From Branchipolynoe longqiensis (taxonomy: Eukaryota > Annelida > Polychaeta > Phyllodocida > Polynoidae): 64,000 bases of DNA. The notes below the pieces were generated by a model. That model ran no database searches, was not told the DNA's origin, and saw nothing but the letters and a program-made list of their open reading frames with translations. Each line of letters starts with the position of its first letter. The first letter of the stretch is position 1. The stretch covers positions 52,363,661-52,427,660 of the forward strand of contig CM059189.1 of assembly GCA_030323885.1 (NCBI GenBank), given 5' to 3'. Shown one piece after another: positions 53,956 through 64,000 of this stretch. Position numbers and translations under genes: made by a program.

Positions 53956-54402
53956 TTTGCAAGTGTTCAATTGGATTTATATTTACAGGCGATTGAAAAT
54001 ATTATGTGTGGCTAATCATGTCATCGAAGAAGAAGTGCAAGTCTATTCATGGTGGAAGCCTCAGGTCGTCTACACCATCGCCACACCCAATAGACTGTGT
54101 ATTACAGACTGGAGTCTCTAGTTGGAGCAGATTTTTTCAATAACCGAGCAACTCGGCACTGAGCAATAAAAACTTGTTCCTACTTCCAGCGCTGCGGTGA
54201 TGCCCCCTGGTGGGAGGCGGGGGAACGATAAGGCGCGGTAACATGAACCAGCTGGGCGCTCTGATCCTTCCAAATGCAGTACCTTACTGAGAAACTGTAT
54301 CGTGCTCGTTGGAAGCCACGGTAAACACTGCAAAAAGGTGCACTAGCTGGGTAGCACAGGAGGGGTGCGAGAAAACTAAAAAATGAAGAAATAAATTAGA
54401 TT
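53956..54402. other. Unassigned; short frame MSSKKKCKSIHGG
   Basis: A 39-codon frame from ATG 54018 to TAA, followed by AATAAA at 54165. It has no recognisable domain and may be chance. Confidence 0.25.
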
Positions 54403-54765
54403 AAAGTTGCATAGTGCGATGGTTTTGAATTTCTGTATTTTTTCTGAGATAAATATATTAGATTGATCACTAGTATCTACTTTACATTAGTTCAAAGTTA
54501 CTTTTATTTTGAATGGTAAACTTTTGAGATATTTTGAGTGCAAACATGGAAAATTAGTTTTGGCAAGCTTGCCAAAACTCTGACACCATAGACTTCTGCA
54601 GTAACAGGTTCTGTTAAATTGGCTCAGTATTGCCTTCTACACAGAAACAAATGCTTAATAAGTGTATCAGTATCTAAGTTAGATATGTAAAATCAAATCT
54701 AGATAATTGGTTTGGTTTTGAAAATTTGATATTTCATCGGACTATGCATCGGACTATGCAGCGCT
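54403..54765 (-). mobile_element. Family D MITE (D7)
   Basis: 'aaagttgcatagtgcgatgg' left, 'catcggactatgcagc' right with the terminal motif duplicated ('catcggactatg' twice). Confidence 0.85.
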
Positions 54766-54777
54766 ACTCTAGTATGC

Positions 54778-54802
54778 GGGTGAATCTTTTATCTACCCCC
54801 AC
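54778..54802. mobile_element. Family H single end
   Basis: 'gggtgaatcttttatctacc', identical in core to the right end of the element at 49292-49723. Confidence 0.5.
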
Positions 54803-55009
54803 ATGTGCCGGCTGCATATGTCAACAGGGACAGACTAGCGATGCCAGCGCAAAGTGAGATTTGTTTTGCTTTTGTTGTTATTCTGTCTATGGGGAGACCG
54901 GTGTGTGTGTTGGGGGGGGTTGGGGGGTTGGCGGGCGCTGCCTGCTACTTGATGTGCGTGTAAATTTAGTCCAAATCAAAGGCGCAGCACGTGCTGTACT
55001 GCACACAAG

Positions 55010-55640
55010 TTGTACTATTATAGACTACATCATGGTTCCAGCGGCGCGGTGCATTGTGGGAAGGGTCAGAGCAAAACAACCCCCCCAAAAGCACATGGCA
55101 CATATGCTAATACACTGGGTGCAGCTATGAAATGTGCTAGTTTCAGCTCATCTCAGCTCTTGTTTGAAACATAGAATACTAACTAAAAAAATATATATAA
55201 TAAATTAAGATATTAATCTTTTATCCAGCATTGCATTTACATCAATATATTCAGCACACCTTATGCCATGTGCATTTAGATTTAGAAAGATCCAAGCACT
55301 CAGACTAGTGTTAGAGCCATAGCCAGAGTACTCAATGCATTGTCAATGGCAGTGAGCAATCTCCATACCGAAAAAGTAAAATATTGATAAAACCACACCA
55401 CCTAGAGACAAACCGCTTGGAACACCTATAGAAAACATGTTTAACAAAACGATTATATTAAATTTATTAGGTTAGGGCTTTGGATTTCTATTAATTTGGA
55501 ATAAAAGTGACATTTTTCAATGCATGTATTGGCAAACTCAATGGCCGTATGCCTTTGCTTTGCTCCCAAGGCCGTTTTCAGCGCATGCGCAGTCGGAACC
55601 GTGATGTAGTCTATTGTAATCGAAGTGAGACAGTTTTGGT
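55010..55640. mobile_element. TIR element type IV with core sequence (K6)
   Basis: Inverted ends: 'atagactacatcatggttcc' near 55020 and 'ggaaccgtgatgtagtctat' near 55595. The core unit at 55325-55560 has 'gcattgtcaatggcagtgag' and 'acctatagaaaacatgttta'. Confidence 0.75.
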
Positions 55641-55982
55641 TATTTTCCGTATCACGCAGGTGGCGCCCCATTCGCCCACACCGATCAGGGTGGGCGCGCG
55701 ACTCCGAATACATACGATATCGATAGCACGATAATACAATATAATAATTAAATCTTGGATTAAGCTTCGTTATTTATATTAGTATAATCCATTATAATAC
55801 ACAATATATAGTGATATACCGGAGGGTTTATTCACTCTGGTTTAAATATTCTCACACACGCTGCATCGCTATTTAAAACCATAACCTGTCGTACATGATA
55901 CCGACTTTGTCCAAATGAATGACGTGAGTGTGGGTATAAATAACGGAAGTCTACAGTGACGTGGGCTGCCGGTGTGTGTGTG

Positions 55983-56350
55983 TTAAAGCTGCATAGTCCG
56001 ATGAAAACATCAAATTTTCAAAACAAAAACAATTATCCAGATTTGATTCTACATATCCAACTTATATACTACTATTTACTAGTGCACATATTAAGCACTT
56101 GTCGCCATAAAGAAGGGCATACAGAGCCAATTTAATAGAACCTGTTACTGCAGAAGCCTATGGTGTCAGAGTTTTGGCAAGCTTGCCAACATTATTTGTG
56201 GTTGGTTGCACTTCAAATATGTCAAATGTTAGACATTTAAAATCAAAGTTACTTCAAACTAAAGTAAGGGGGGCTATAACAATTAATTTAATATATTTAA
56301 CTCAGAAAATGCCAGAAGCTCAAAACCATCGGACTATGCAACTTTAAATA
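55983..56350 (+). mobile_element. Family D MITE (D8), near consensus
   Basis: 'aaagctgcatagtccgatga' left, 'ccatcggactatgcaacttt' right, about 365 bp; the best-preserved D copy. Confidence 0.9.
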
Positions 56351-56867
56351 AATGCACATTATGTAAGTCTACGTCAGTTATTCTTTTTTGAGATAGTCAA
56401 GTCTTAAGAGTTAATATATAAAAATGTATTAACATTGAATTAAAAATGGAACTTTCACCTAATATAATAAAAAGTAGAACCATGTGAGAGGAGTTCTGCT
56501 ACCCAATTTCCATTCAACACATATAAATAGATTTGAAACATAATTCAAGTAGTCAAGAAGACAATGTCAAAAAGTGCAATTTATAACAACAAATTCATTC
56601 TGATTCGGACAAAGAACCATTTTCAAAGCATGGCATTTTGATGAAAAACTGCAACAAGACTGATTAAATGCTAAATACTTCACATAGTAATAGTGAAATA
56701 GTCTATCCTTTCCTTACCTCTATCTGTAGAGAATCAAAAGATATTTATTTACAGATAAAATGTGAAAAGTATAATTGTTTGCATGTAAACAGCATCTATA
56801 AATGAAATATTTCAATTTGAAAGCTCATTGCAGCTACGTAATGCTTTGAACTTTGTTTTGTTTTGTT
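56351..56867. other. AT-rich intergenic sequence
   Basis: Nothing recognised. Confidence 0.4.
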
Positions 56868-57092
56868 TGTACATTAGTTGTTTAAGCAGGGGAAATTTCA
56901 GTCACGACTGGTCTTCCTCATTCCACTGCTCCTTGCCCTATCCTAGTAATGCCGAGCATCTGGCTAGGAAGTGACAAGTATACATTTTTAAGTCATTGGT
57001 TTGACTCGACCAGGATTAGAACCCACGATCCCACGATCTACCAATATATGGGAGACGGACGCTCTAACTCTTTCGGCCATCCCAGCTGGTCT
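56868..57092 (-). mobile_element. SINE, family A-i head, tail X
   Basis: 'tacattagttgtttaagcag' to 'cgctctaactctttcggcca'; same layout as 4440-4655. Confidence 0.87.
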
Positions 57093-57207
57093 TCCTCAGA
57101 TTTGGCCCAGTATTAGAATACCCATTCTCTGAGACAAATACAATAGCAATACATATACATAAACTGGCTAACACAACATTAATTATATTAGACATACACA
57201 TCATTCT

Positions 57208-57296
57208 TAACATCCAATAGCCGATGTTTACTTTTTGTGCTGGGGGCGGGGGAGGGGGGGGTCGTTAAACAAACAAACAAACAAGCAAACAAACAA
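57208..57296 (-). mobile_element. Possible SINE family C scrap
   Basis: 'taacatccaatagccgatgt' then a G-rich stretch, 'gtcgttaaac' and (AAAC)n. Mixed match; low confidence. Confidence 0.35.
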
Positions 57297-57445
57297 AGGC
57301 ATTCTTAACAAGTTCTGGTCTTTGTGATATGGACTCGTGTTACACATAATTGTAAATGTATGCAAGTTACGCTCGCTAGTTCCAGAAGTCAACATTGTGG
57401 GATCATGCCTCGCCTGGTAATAACTAATATCAACCACACAAATAA

Positions 57446-57776
57446 ACCAGATGGGATGGCCGAATGTGGTAGAGCATACGTCTACCATGTTGGTAGATCG
57501 TGAGTTCGAACCCTGGTCGAGTCAAACCAATGACTTAAAAATTGATACTTGTCGCTTCCTAGCCTGGTGCTCGGCATTATTAAGATAGGCCAAGGACTGG
57601 TCAGTTCAGTGTCAGGATAATGTGACTGAATGGGATATCAGTTCATGGTGCTGCAACCTGGTATTCCAGTGGGGCAGCACTATAAAGTTGCCATGAGTGT
57701 GCACTGTCACAAGTCGGTACCCGTCCTGATATGACCTTAGATGTTGCTAGGATGTAAAACAACAGCAAACAAACAA
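57446..57776 (+). mobile_element. SINE, family A-i head, tail Y
   Basis: 'gatgggatggccgaatgtgg' head, ends 'aaaacaacagcaaacaaaca'. Confidence 0.9.
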
Positions 57777-58383
57777 CCCAAAACCACACAAACAACAACA
57801 GAAATGAAAGCGGATGAGCCAGATCTAGAGAAAACAATTCATTTATGTCAAATTACTGATCATATACGATCATAGACGATGTGAAAAGCAGAATAGTATC
57901 ATTGTATTTGTTGCAGACAAACATGTTACCTCATTACCCTGAATTTAAAACACTACTTCATTAGGTGGATCTGATGCAGTGATTGATGGCCAGACCTTAC
58001 TACTCACACTTCATGTTCCACGACATGACGTATCCACATCGTGGCGCCCTCCGCGTTCACACCGGGAGGTCGAGAGTTCCAAATGAGGCAGTTTCCGTGG
58101 TACAAACAAATACACTTCCCGCACTTTGGAATCCAGCCCCAAATGTGCGGAAACACAGACGTTTAATTGGTACAACGAGAGTTTGTTCATGGCATGGTGG
58201 TATGGTTGCTTTCTTCTCAAAGGCCGACTGGATGGGGGATGTTCGTTCTGACCAGGGTGTACCTGAGCCAGTTTATTGAATAAGGGTTCTGTACTTGTTC
58301 CTTCTGTGTGGCTCGTTCCCAGAGTTTGGTGGTGGCTCGAGAAGCGGCGCCTGCACGAAGACTGCATGTGAAAATCGATGACT
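57777..58383. other. Intergenic, nothing recognised
   Basis: Overlapping frames of about 100 codons occur on both strands (57983-58367) but show no domain and are probably chance. Confidence 0.35.
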
Positions 58384-58562
58384 GGGCTTCTACCAAATCG
58401 TCATTATTTCATCCTCTTCTGCATAGGCCACTTTCTCAGGTGTTAATCGATGCCTGCCACTTGTGTAGGATTTAAAAAGGAGACGGGTTGTCTCGTGAGA
58501 TTTTGCTTACGTCAGCATACACTGTTTTTGCGCTAACTGTGGTTGGTGTAAGTAGGTTTTGT
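58384..58562 (+). repeat. Direct repeat unit 1 with TATA-like motif
   Basis: About 180 bp repeated at 58822-59010. Both contain 'caaatcgtcattatttcat', 'ctgcataggccactttctca' and 'gatttaaaaaggagacgggt'. Confidence 0.85.
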
Positions 58563-58821
58563 TTTTTGTATACCTTAATTAATAGCCTTAATTTCGGTAG
58601 CCATGTGTCTGATATAGAGTCTTGCTTTGCCTCTATATATGTTTGTTTTGCTGTGTGTTATTTCACTCAGCCATTTATCCCGATGGCCGACGTTGGACGC
58701 TCCTGGAATCCCAGGCCTGTAAGGCAGGATTTACGTATGTGATACAGTGAAAAGAAAGACCTTTCCCTGGGCAGTCCAAGGAGCCGTCCGCAGTCACCCA
58801 TGTTGCGGTGTATGTAGTTCA

Positions 58822-59010
58822 CGATTCCTCCCACCAAATCGTCATTATTTCATTCTCTTCTGCATAGGCCACTTTCTCACGTCGTAATCGATGCCCGCCA
58901 CTTGTGTACGATTTAAAAAGGAGACGGGTTGTCTTGTGAGATTTTTGCTTATGTCAGGACACGCCTTTTTGCGTTAACTGCAGTTGGCGGAAGTAAAGGT
59001 GTTTTATTTA
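58822..59010 (+). repeat. Direct repeat unit 2 with TATA-like motif
   Basis: Second copy of 58384-58562, 438 bp downstream. The TTTAAAA-type motif followed by 'ggagacgggttgtct' could be a promoter; no transcript can be assigned. Confidence 0.85.
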
Positions 59011-59184
59011 TATTTTAGCTGATCACCCTGCAGCAGAGTAAAGTTGTCTGCAGGGTCACAGCGGCTGTCCCTTGAATTCAAGGGTGACCGAAGGAGATCC
59101 CGCCTATCGAGGCGGCCCGGTGTCACGGTTTAAAACCCCGGCCCGATCGCAGCCCCTGCCGTGGCCTCTGCGCATGCGCAGAGG

Positions 59185-59378
59185 TTGTAAACAGGCTGCA
59201 GAACGAATACACACTGCCAGTGTCTATTAAAGTGTAATAGAAATGCACAATCCTAACCATATAAATTAATATAATCTATCCGTCGAATATGTTTTCTATA
59301 TGTGTACCAAGCAGCTTTTTCTAAGTGGTGTAGCTTTAGAGATATTTCACTTTTTCTGTAGAAGATTGCACTGACACC
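59185..59378 (-). repeat. Core-repeat fragment (K7)
   Basis: 'ggctgcagaacgaatacaca' matches the subterminal part of type I elements; then one core unit in the same phase as K1, with 'tatgttttctatatgtgtac'. The second TIR is not visible. Confidence 0.65.
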
Positions 59379-59409
59379 AAACCCAACTTCACTATTATCT
59401 CGTTTTAAT

Positions 59410-60139
59410 ACTTCAGATGCAAAAAACCAACCCCCAACCAAAACACCAAAAAAAAAAAAAAACACAACCCACCACCACCAACCAACCCGGCACCAGGAGG
59501 ATACCGGTCACCTGCCTGCTCGCCCCGTCCGGCCGGGCTGCGCTGCGGCCGTCGCCCTCCCACCGCCACAGGCGTGCTTTCCCGTTGCCGGGACCGTCGC
59601 CCTCCCACCGCCTCAGGCTTGCCGTGCTTGCCCGTTGCCGGAGCCGTCGCCCTCCTCGCCCACCCAAATGTCTGGCCGCATCCTCCAGCTCGGCAGCCCC
59701 AAAGATAATATTTGATCTTAAAACATTTTTTTTTAAAGAAGACAAAAAAAAGCACAGCAGCACCCCACGTGTAGATAGTGACGTCACTCTGCGGCCAAGT
59801 GGGCGGTGCTGGTTAACAAAAGATGGTGTCAACAATCAACCACACGGGCCACCGGCGGCCGGGCCGGGGTGGGGCGGTGGCTGGCCCGGCCCTCCTGGGG
59901 AGCCTGCCTACCCGTGGAGAAAGCGCACCTACCCGTTGGGGGTGAAGGTAGCATGCAGGGTGGAGAAACGCGCCGCCCCTGGGGTGGACACCAGAGGCGG
60001 CTCAGGGTTCAGGGAGATGGCTTTCCACTGGTGGCTGGCTATACACACGCAGGAGGGTAAGGGGACCAGTCCGCCAGCCTCACCGACAAGCTACGGCGGG
60101 CGTGGTGGGTTGTACGCTAAGAATGTGAATCAAAAGCAC
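59410..60139. other. GC-rich region with minisatellite 59534-59660
   Basis: About 2.5 units of a 47-52 bp repeat containing 'ccgtcgccctcccaccgcc' and 'gcccgttgccgg'. Long frames here arise from composition. Confidence 0.5.
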
Positions 60140-60177
60140 TTATATATATATATATATATATATAATATAATAATATA

Positions 60178-60220
<43 letters not shown>

Positions 60221-60231
60221 ATATATATAAA
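60140..60231. repeat. (TA)n microsatellite, imperfect
   Basis: About 90 bp of TA repeats interrupted by TAATAT. Confidence 0.95.
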
Positions 60232-61039
60232 AGAAACCAGCACTTCCAGTACAGCTCACGCAGGTGGCGTGTGCGCGGCGGTGCGTGCGCATAATAATCT
60301 CGAGCTGGAGGCGAGGCGGGAGTGGTGCGGAGCGAGTCGGGCCGATCGGCGCCGGCTCGTGGCCGGCCCGGGAAGTCCCGACGGGGCCTGGGATGGATGG
60401 ATCCGGCGCGCCGCCCGGCCCGGCCGGGCGGGGCTTGGCGGGCAGGGGGAAGTGGCCCCCCACAGTCCTCCTCCTGTGTCAGCTGCCTCCGGGAATCTAG
60501 CGAGGGCTAGCAGTGCGCCGGACTCATATCGGGAGCAGCTCGGAGCAGCTCGGAGCTGCTCGGAGCTGCTCGGAACTGCTCGGCAGCCATTCGGAGAGGC
60601 TCGTTAATTGGCGAGGCAGTTCGGGGTGGTTCGGGAGGAGCTCCTGGCCGGATGGTGGTCGGGTGTAAGGGGTCCCGTGGGTGGGGTGGGGTGTGGCGGG
60701 GTGAGGTAAGGCGCGAGCTGTTCGGGTTATGAGTGGCTCGTGGCCAGTAGCTTGTGGCCAGTAGCTTGTGGTTCATGGCTCTAGGCGTGAGGCGTGATGC
60801 AGACTCATTTATCGCTCAGGTGGTGCGTCTGTTTACAGCAGTCTGAGGTTCCATGTACATGCGCAGATGCGCCTTTATAGAGAAGCTATGACCTCACCGC
60901 GTGTACATATTGACAGAGATAGATTGTCAAAACCCACATCACTATGTGGAGCATGTACATCTGATTCTAGAACTAAATAGCATTATCTTCCCTTTGAGAT
61001 AATCAATATTCTGGTAATTCATTATGCAGGTAGTATTTG
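60232..61039. other. GC-rich region with short tandem repeats
   Basis: 60531-60583 has five units of a 10-bp repeat (cggagcagct and variants); 60738-60770 repeats 'tggccagtagcttg'. No convincing gene. Confidence 0.45.
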
Positions 61040-61316
61040 TTTTCTTGAAGATTTATACTGCTTATCAATGGATAAGTCTGAATAGACTTGTTTTCACCAT
61101 TAGACAGTTCATTGATAGAAAGTCTGAGCCTACACTGTTACCGACCCAAGGGATTTTGAACCTCCCACACCACATAGACATGGTATGAGAGCAACTGGCC
61201 TTTGATGATGCTGTAAGTTATACACAGTGGTCAAAATCCAAATTGGCAAAGGTGATGGAATGGGGAATCGAACCACCGACCTTCAAATTAGGAGTCCGAC
61301 CTCGTCGATCCACACC
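61040..61316 (-). mobile_element. SINE, family B, tail Z, head truncated
   Basis: Tail Z 'gaagatttatactgctt' at left, body 'cccacaccacatagacatgg'; the head is cut after the B box. Confidence 0.78.
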
Positions 61317-61380
61317 ATATCTCAGCGTCACCAACTGTGTGTTAGCTATATGTGTACGTGTTAGTTTTAAGCAACTAAAT

Positions 61381-61886
61381 CATTTCCACTTAGGCTGCCC
61401 CAGGAAAATTATGAATATCAGACGGCAGGCTAAGACCCCAGACACTGAAGCTTTAGAAATAGAGCAAAAATGGTCAGCATTGACTGCATGGTCAAGAAAG
61501 CACAACTCAGGTGGGCTGGCCATGTAGTCCACATGAATGAGCATAGAATACCAAAAGTTCTCTTCTACTGTGAACTTGTAAAAGGACACAGAAATCAAGG
61601 TGATCAGAAGAAAATGTTCAAGGACTGCCTTAAATACAACCTGAAGAAATGTAATCTCAACACCGAATCTTGGTTAATAGTGACTGAGGACAGGAGTTCA
61701 TGGCGTGCTTCTATTCGCAAAGTCACAACACAGTTTGAAACTGATGACATATCTCAAGCTAAACAAAAGTATCAGCAGATGAAAGATTATCTCCTTCACC
61801 TACCAGACTCTCTAACTGCAGCTACACATACATGTCCAACGTGCCACCGCACATTCCGACCACAAATTGGACGCATCGATCATTAA
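61381..61886 (+). pseudogene. Non-LTR reverse transcriptase C-terminal remnant
   Basis: First part (RKIMNIRRQAKTPDTEALE) and the main part (MVKKAQLRWAGHVVHMNEHR, SSWRASIRKVTTQFE, and CPTCHRTFRPQIGRIDH) are in different frames, so a frameshift lies near 61460. The terminal CxxC…H pattern is typical of a LINE group seen widely in invertebrates. Confidence 0.82.
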
Positions 61887-62204
61887 CAAGTTCACAATAA
61901 ATGACGAGTTGCTGTCATCACCGCCACTGATGGACAACCAAGAACAAGAAGAGGAAGTCATGTGTGAACAGGGCTGCATACATCAAGTGCATTCGGGGAT
62001 GGTCCTAATATCCGACCTACTCAGCACAGTCCAATGGAAACAGTGGTGGCAGGTGGCAGGGCTTTGCCTAGATGTCCCTACTTTTTTAAGACATATTTCT
62101 TTCAAAGAATACATTTGTGAAGGAATCATATTTTGCATATCTCATAAATGTCAATGGTAGCAAAAGAAAACACCCCTTGAACAATTAGTTCCCATTTCAC
62201 AAGT

Positions 62205-62392
62205 ACAGTAAAACCTCTCTAAATCGACCGACTTTAAATGGTCCATTTCGGGAGGTGGTCGGCTTAGAGAGGTTTCTTTTCATCATTACAATGGCATTGT
62301 ATGGGCAATCGTTTGGGACTCAAATAAAGCAATCGATATAGGGGAGTGGTTGATTTGTGGAGGTGGTCGGGTAAAGAGGTTTTACTGTATGT
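62205..62392. mobile_element. MITE P1, pogo-like CAGTAAAAC termini
   Basis: 'tacagtaaaacctctctaaa' left and 'taaagaggttttactgta' right, flanked by TA; the most complete P-family copy. Confidence 0.85.
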
Positions 62393-62511
62393 CAATATTT
62401 TGCTTCGCTCCGTATTTCTTTTCAGAGAAATATATGTTTGTGTAAACTGTGGCCTGCACATGCCTGTAAGAAAACTGTTGGACGAACACTACACATAATT
62501 TAAAACAAAAT

Positions 62512-62692
62512 TTGGTAAAGTATTTATTCATCTGAATATGACATTTGTCAACGCCGGAGCACTGGTCTTCCGGCCATCTTACAATTGGAAGTTTGATCAG
62601 AGCTGTATTAGTTACAGCACAGATCCTGTAGAATTAAGGGAGTGACTCCTGCTGTATAAGGCACAGCTCCGGTCACTGTAATTATGCATTCT
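62512..62692 (-). repeat. Family F retroposon copy
   Basis: Reverse of 53743-53955: 'ttggtaaagtatttattcat' at left, 'agcactggtcttccggccat' inside, 'gcacagctccggtcactgt' at right. Confidence 0.7.
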
Positions 62693-62897
62693 GCTACATT
62701 TGATGGGTGGGGTCGGGGGAGTCTAACCCAGGTATCTGTTCATTAACTGAGATTAGTCAAATGTAACGTGATTAAATTAAAAGAAAGCGTTTGTAGTGAT
62801 TAGTTGTGGGTCCTTGGAAATGCTTTTTGCTGTATTTGCAGCCAACAGGAATACTCGGACATCTGAATTAAAAGCTGTTGAATTCTAAACTGTCATC

Positions 62898-63345
62898 ACA
62901 ATCGTCACAATCATCACAATCACCATTATGATCACCACCATCATCACCATCACATCATCATCGTCATTATCATCACACTAATCATCATTATCATCATTAT
63001 CACCATTACCCCATCCTGATATGACCTTAGGTGTTTCCAGGATGTCAAACCCCAACAGTCATTATGATCATGATCATCACCATGATCATCACCATTGACA
63101 TTGTTATCATTGTCATCCTCACCACAACTAATCATCACTACTGTACCCCGTCCTGATATGATCTTAGGTGTTTCCAGGATGTCAAACCCCAACGGTCATC
63201 ATGATCATGATCATGACCATGATCATCACCATTGACATTATTACCATTGTCATCCTCACCACAACTAATCATCACCACTGTGCCCCGTCCTGATATGACC
63301 TTAGATGTTGCAAGGACGTGAAAATCCAAGAACCAACCAACCATC
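62898..63345. repeat. (ATC)n array interleaved with SINE-tail units
   Basis: ATC/CATGAT repeats alternate with three plus-strand pieces of SINE tail Y, at about 63008-63057, 63143-63197 and 63283-63340. The first two end 'gatgtcaaaccccaac', the third 'aatccaagaaccaacc'. The repeating block is about 137-140 bp. Confidence 0.85.
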
Positions 63346-63409
63346 ACCACTGTGGTCACCCTCATCGTGATCTTCACCACTATCATTGCACATCATCACC
63401 ATCGCTACC

Positions 63410-63733
63410 ACCGGGCACAGTGGCCTAATCGGTAAAGCGCGGGCCTCGCGAGCGGAAGGACACGAGGACTGGAGTTCGGTTCCGGTCGAGTCAAACCAAT
63501 GACTTTAAAATTGATACTTGCAGCTTCCTAGCCTGACGCTCAGCATTAATAGGATATAGCAAGGACTGGTTAGCTCAGTGTCAGGATAATGAGACTGAGT
63601 GGGGTATCGGGTCATGGTGCTGGTGGCCTGATTTCCCAGTGGGGCAGTACTATAAAGTCACCACGAGTGTGCACTGTCACGATATGACCTTAAATGTTGC
63701 CAGGACGTAAAATTCCAACAACCAACCAACCAT
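63410..63733 (+). mobile_element. SINE, family A-ii, tail Y
   Basis: Head 'cacagtggcctaatcggtaa', 'agttcggttccggtcgagtc', ends 'aaattccaacaaccaacc'. Confidence 0.9.
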
Positions 63734-63770
63734 CGTTACCATTATCAAAAATAAAATTAACTTCTCGGGA

Positions 63771-63837
63771 TACATACATACATACATACATACATGCATG
63801 CATACATACATACATACATACATACATACATACATAC
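63771..63837. repeat. (CATA)n microsatellite
   Basis: About 67 bp of CATA/TACA units with two CATG variants. Confidence 0.95.
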
Positions 63838-64000
63838 CTCGCCGTGAATATGGCCTATGCTGCCGACACGGCGTAAAGTAACCACCAATCAATCAATCAA
63901 TCATACACTGGCTGAGTGGCGATGGGGGGAGGCACCCGGTTACAAACACCACCCCAGAGAGAGGAGGGGGGTACTCCACCAATGCGGCAGCGCAGAAGGA
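63838..64000. other. Window end, possible start of another LTR-like copy
   Basis: (CAAT)n near 63884-63901, then 'cccggttacaaacacc', which is reminiscent of the 'aaggttacaaacaccc' end shared by the elements at 35.2 and 41.75 kb. Too short to decide. Confidence 0.25.

Noticed and set aside
58011..58367. Overlapping 98-118 residue frames on both strands
   Set aside because: No motif, no splice context and no repeat homology to support a gene.
59417..60178. 253-residue plus-strand frame
   Set aside because: GC-rich, low-complexity and minisatellite-containing; composition explains the open frame and no domain is visible.
63838..64000. Possible third LTR-like element
   Set aside because: Only about 12 bp of similarity before the window ends.
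1..64000. CRISPR arrays, bacterial operons or phage
   Set aside because: Introns, SINEs and LINEs show an animal genome; the regular repeats seen are satellites or microsatellites, not spacer arrays.

Overview
This is a repeat-dense animal genome window. The genes have introns, there are many tRNA-derived SINEs, non-LTR retrotransposon pieces, foldback/MITE elements and microsatellites, and nothing bacterial (no operons, no ribosome binding sites). A SINE at 27.08-27.42 kb resembles the RUDI/V-SINE type described from molluscs. With the muscle-protein-20 type calponin gene, this points to a lophotrochozoan, probably a mollusc. That assignment is inference.

Three host genes can be supported. 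(1) 1035-2048 (+): an uninterrupted reading frame for an ankyrin-repeat protein ending in a SOCS box (ASB-like, a likely Cullin-5 E3 adaptor). (2) 14728-37283 (+): a ten-exon gene assembled here from splice sites. Every junction is phase compatible and gives about 636 residues: a small helical N-terminal domain, a Ser/Pro/Thr-rich basic middle and a coiled-coil C-terminus. I do not recognise the family with confidence. Two adjacent exons (24 and 46 codons) are duplicated in tandem within it. (3) 45164-50025 (-): three exons of a transgelin / calponin / Mp20-type actin-binding protein; the first exon was not found.

The rest is mostly mobile DNA. A nearly full-length RTE-like LINE (10776-14209, -) carries an AP endonuclease and a reverse transcriptase split by a frameshift. 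Two short derivatives (2.4 and 38.0 kb) join its 5' leader directly to its 3' end. Four other LINE remnants lie at 23.0, 37.6, 46.4 and 61.4 kb. More than 30 SINE copies or fragments fall into head families A (two subtypes), B and C, and these combine with different 3' tails (X, Y, Z). Several TIR families of non-autonomous DNA transposons occur, many nested inside one another.

The most unusual structures are: an AT-rich core of about 206 bp carried by elements with at least four unrelated terminal inverted repeats, and amplified to about five tandem copies with exact 206-bp spacing in one of them; a 5.8S rRNA-derived segment inside a foldback element (6299-6405); SINE families with interchangeable heads and tails; MITE families that share an AAGCC..GTNACAC terminus; and transposon ends lying within 10-80 bp of many splice acceptors of the ten-exon gene.
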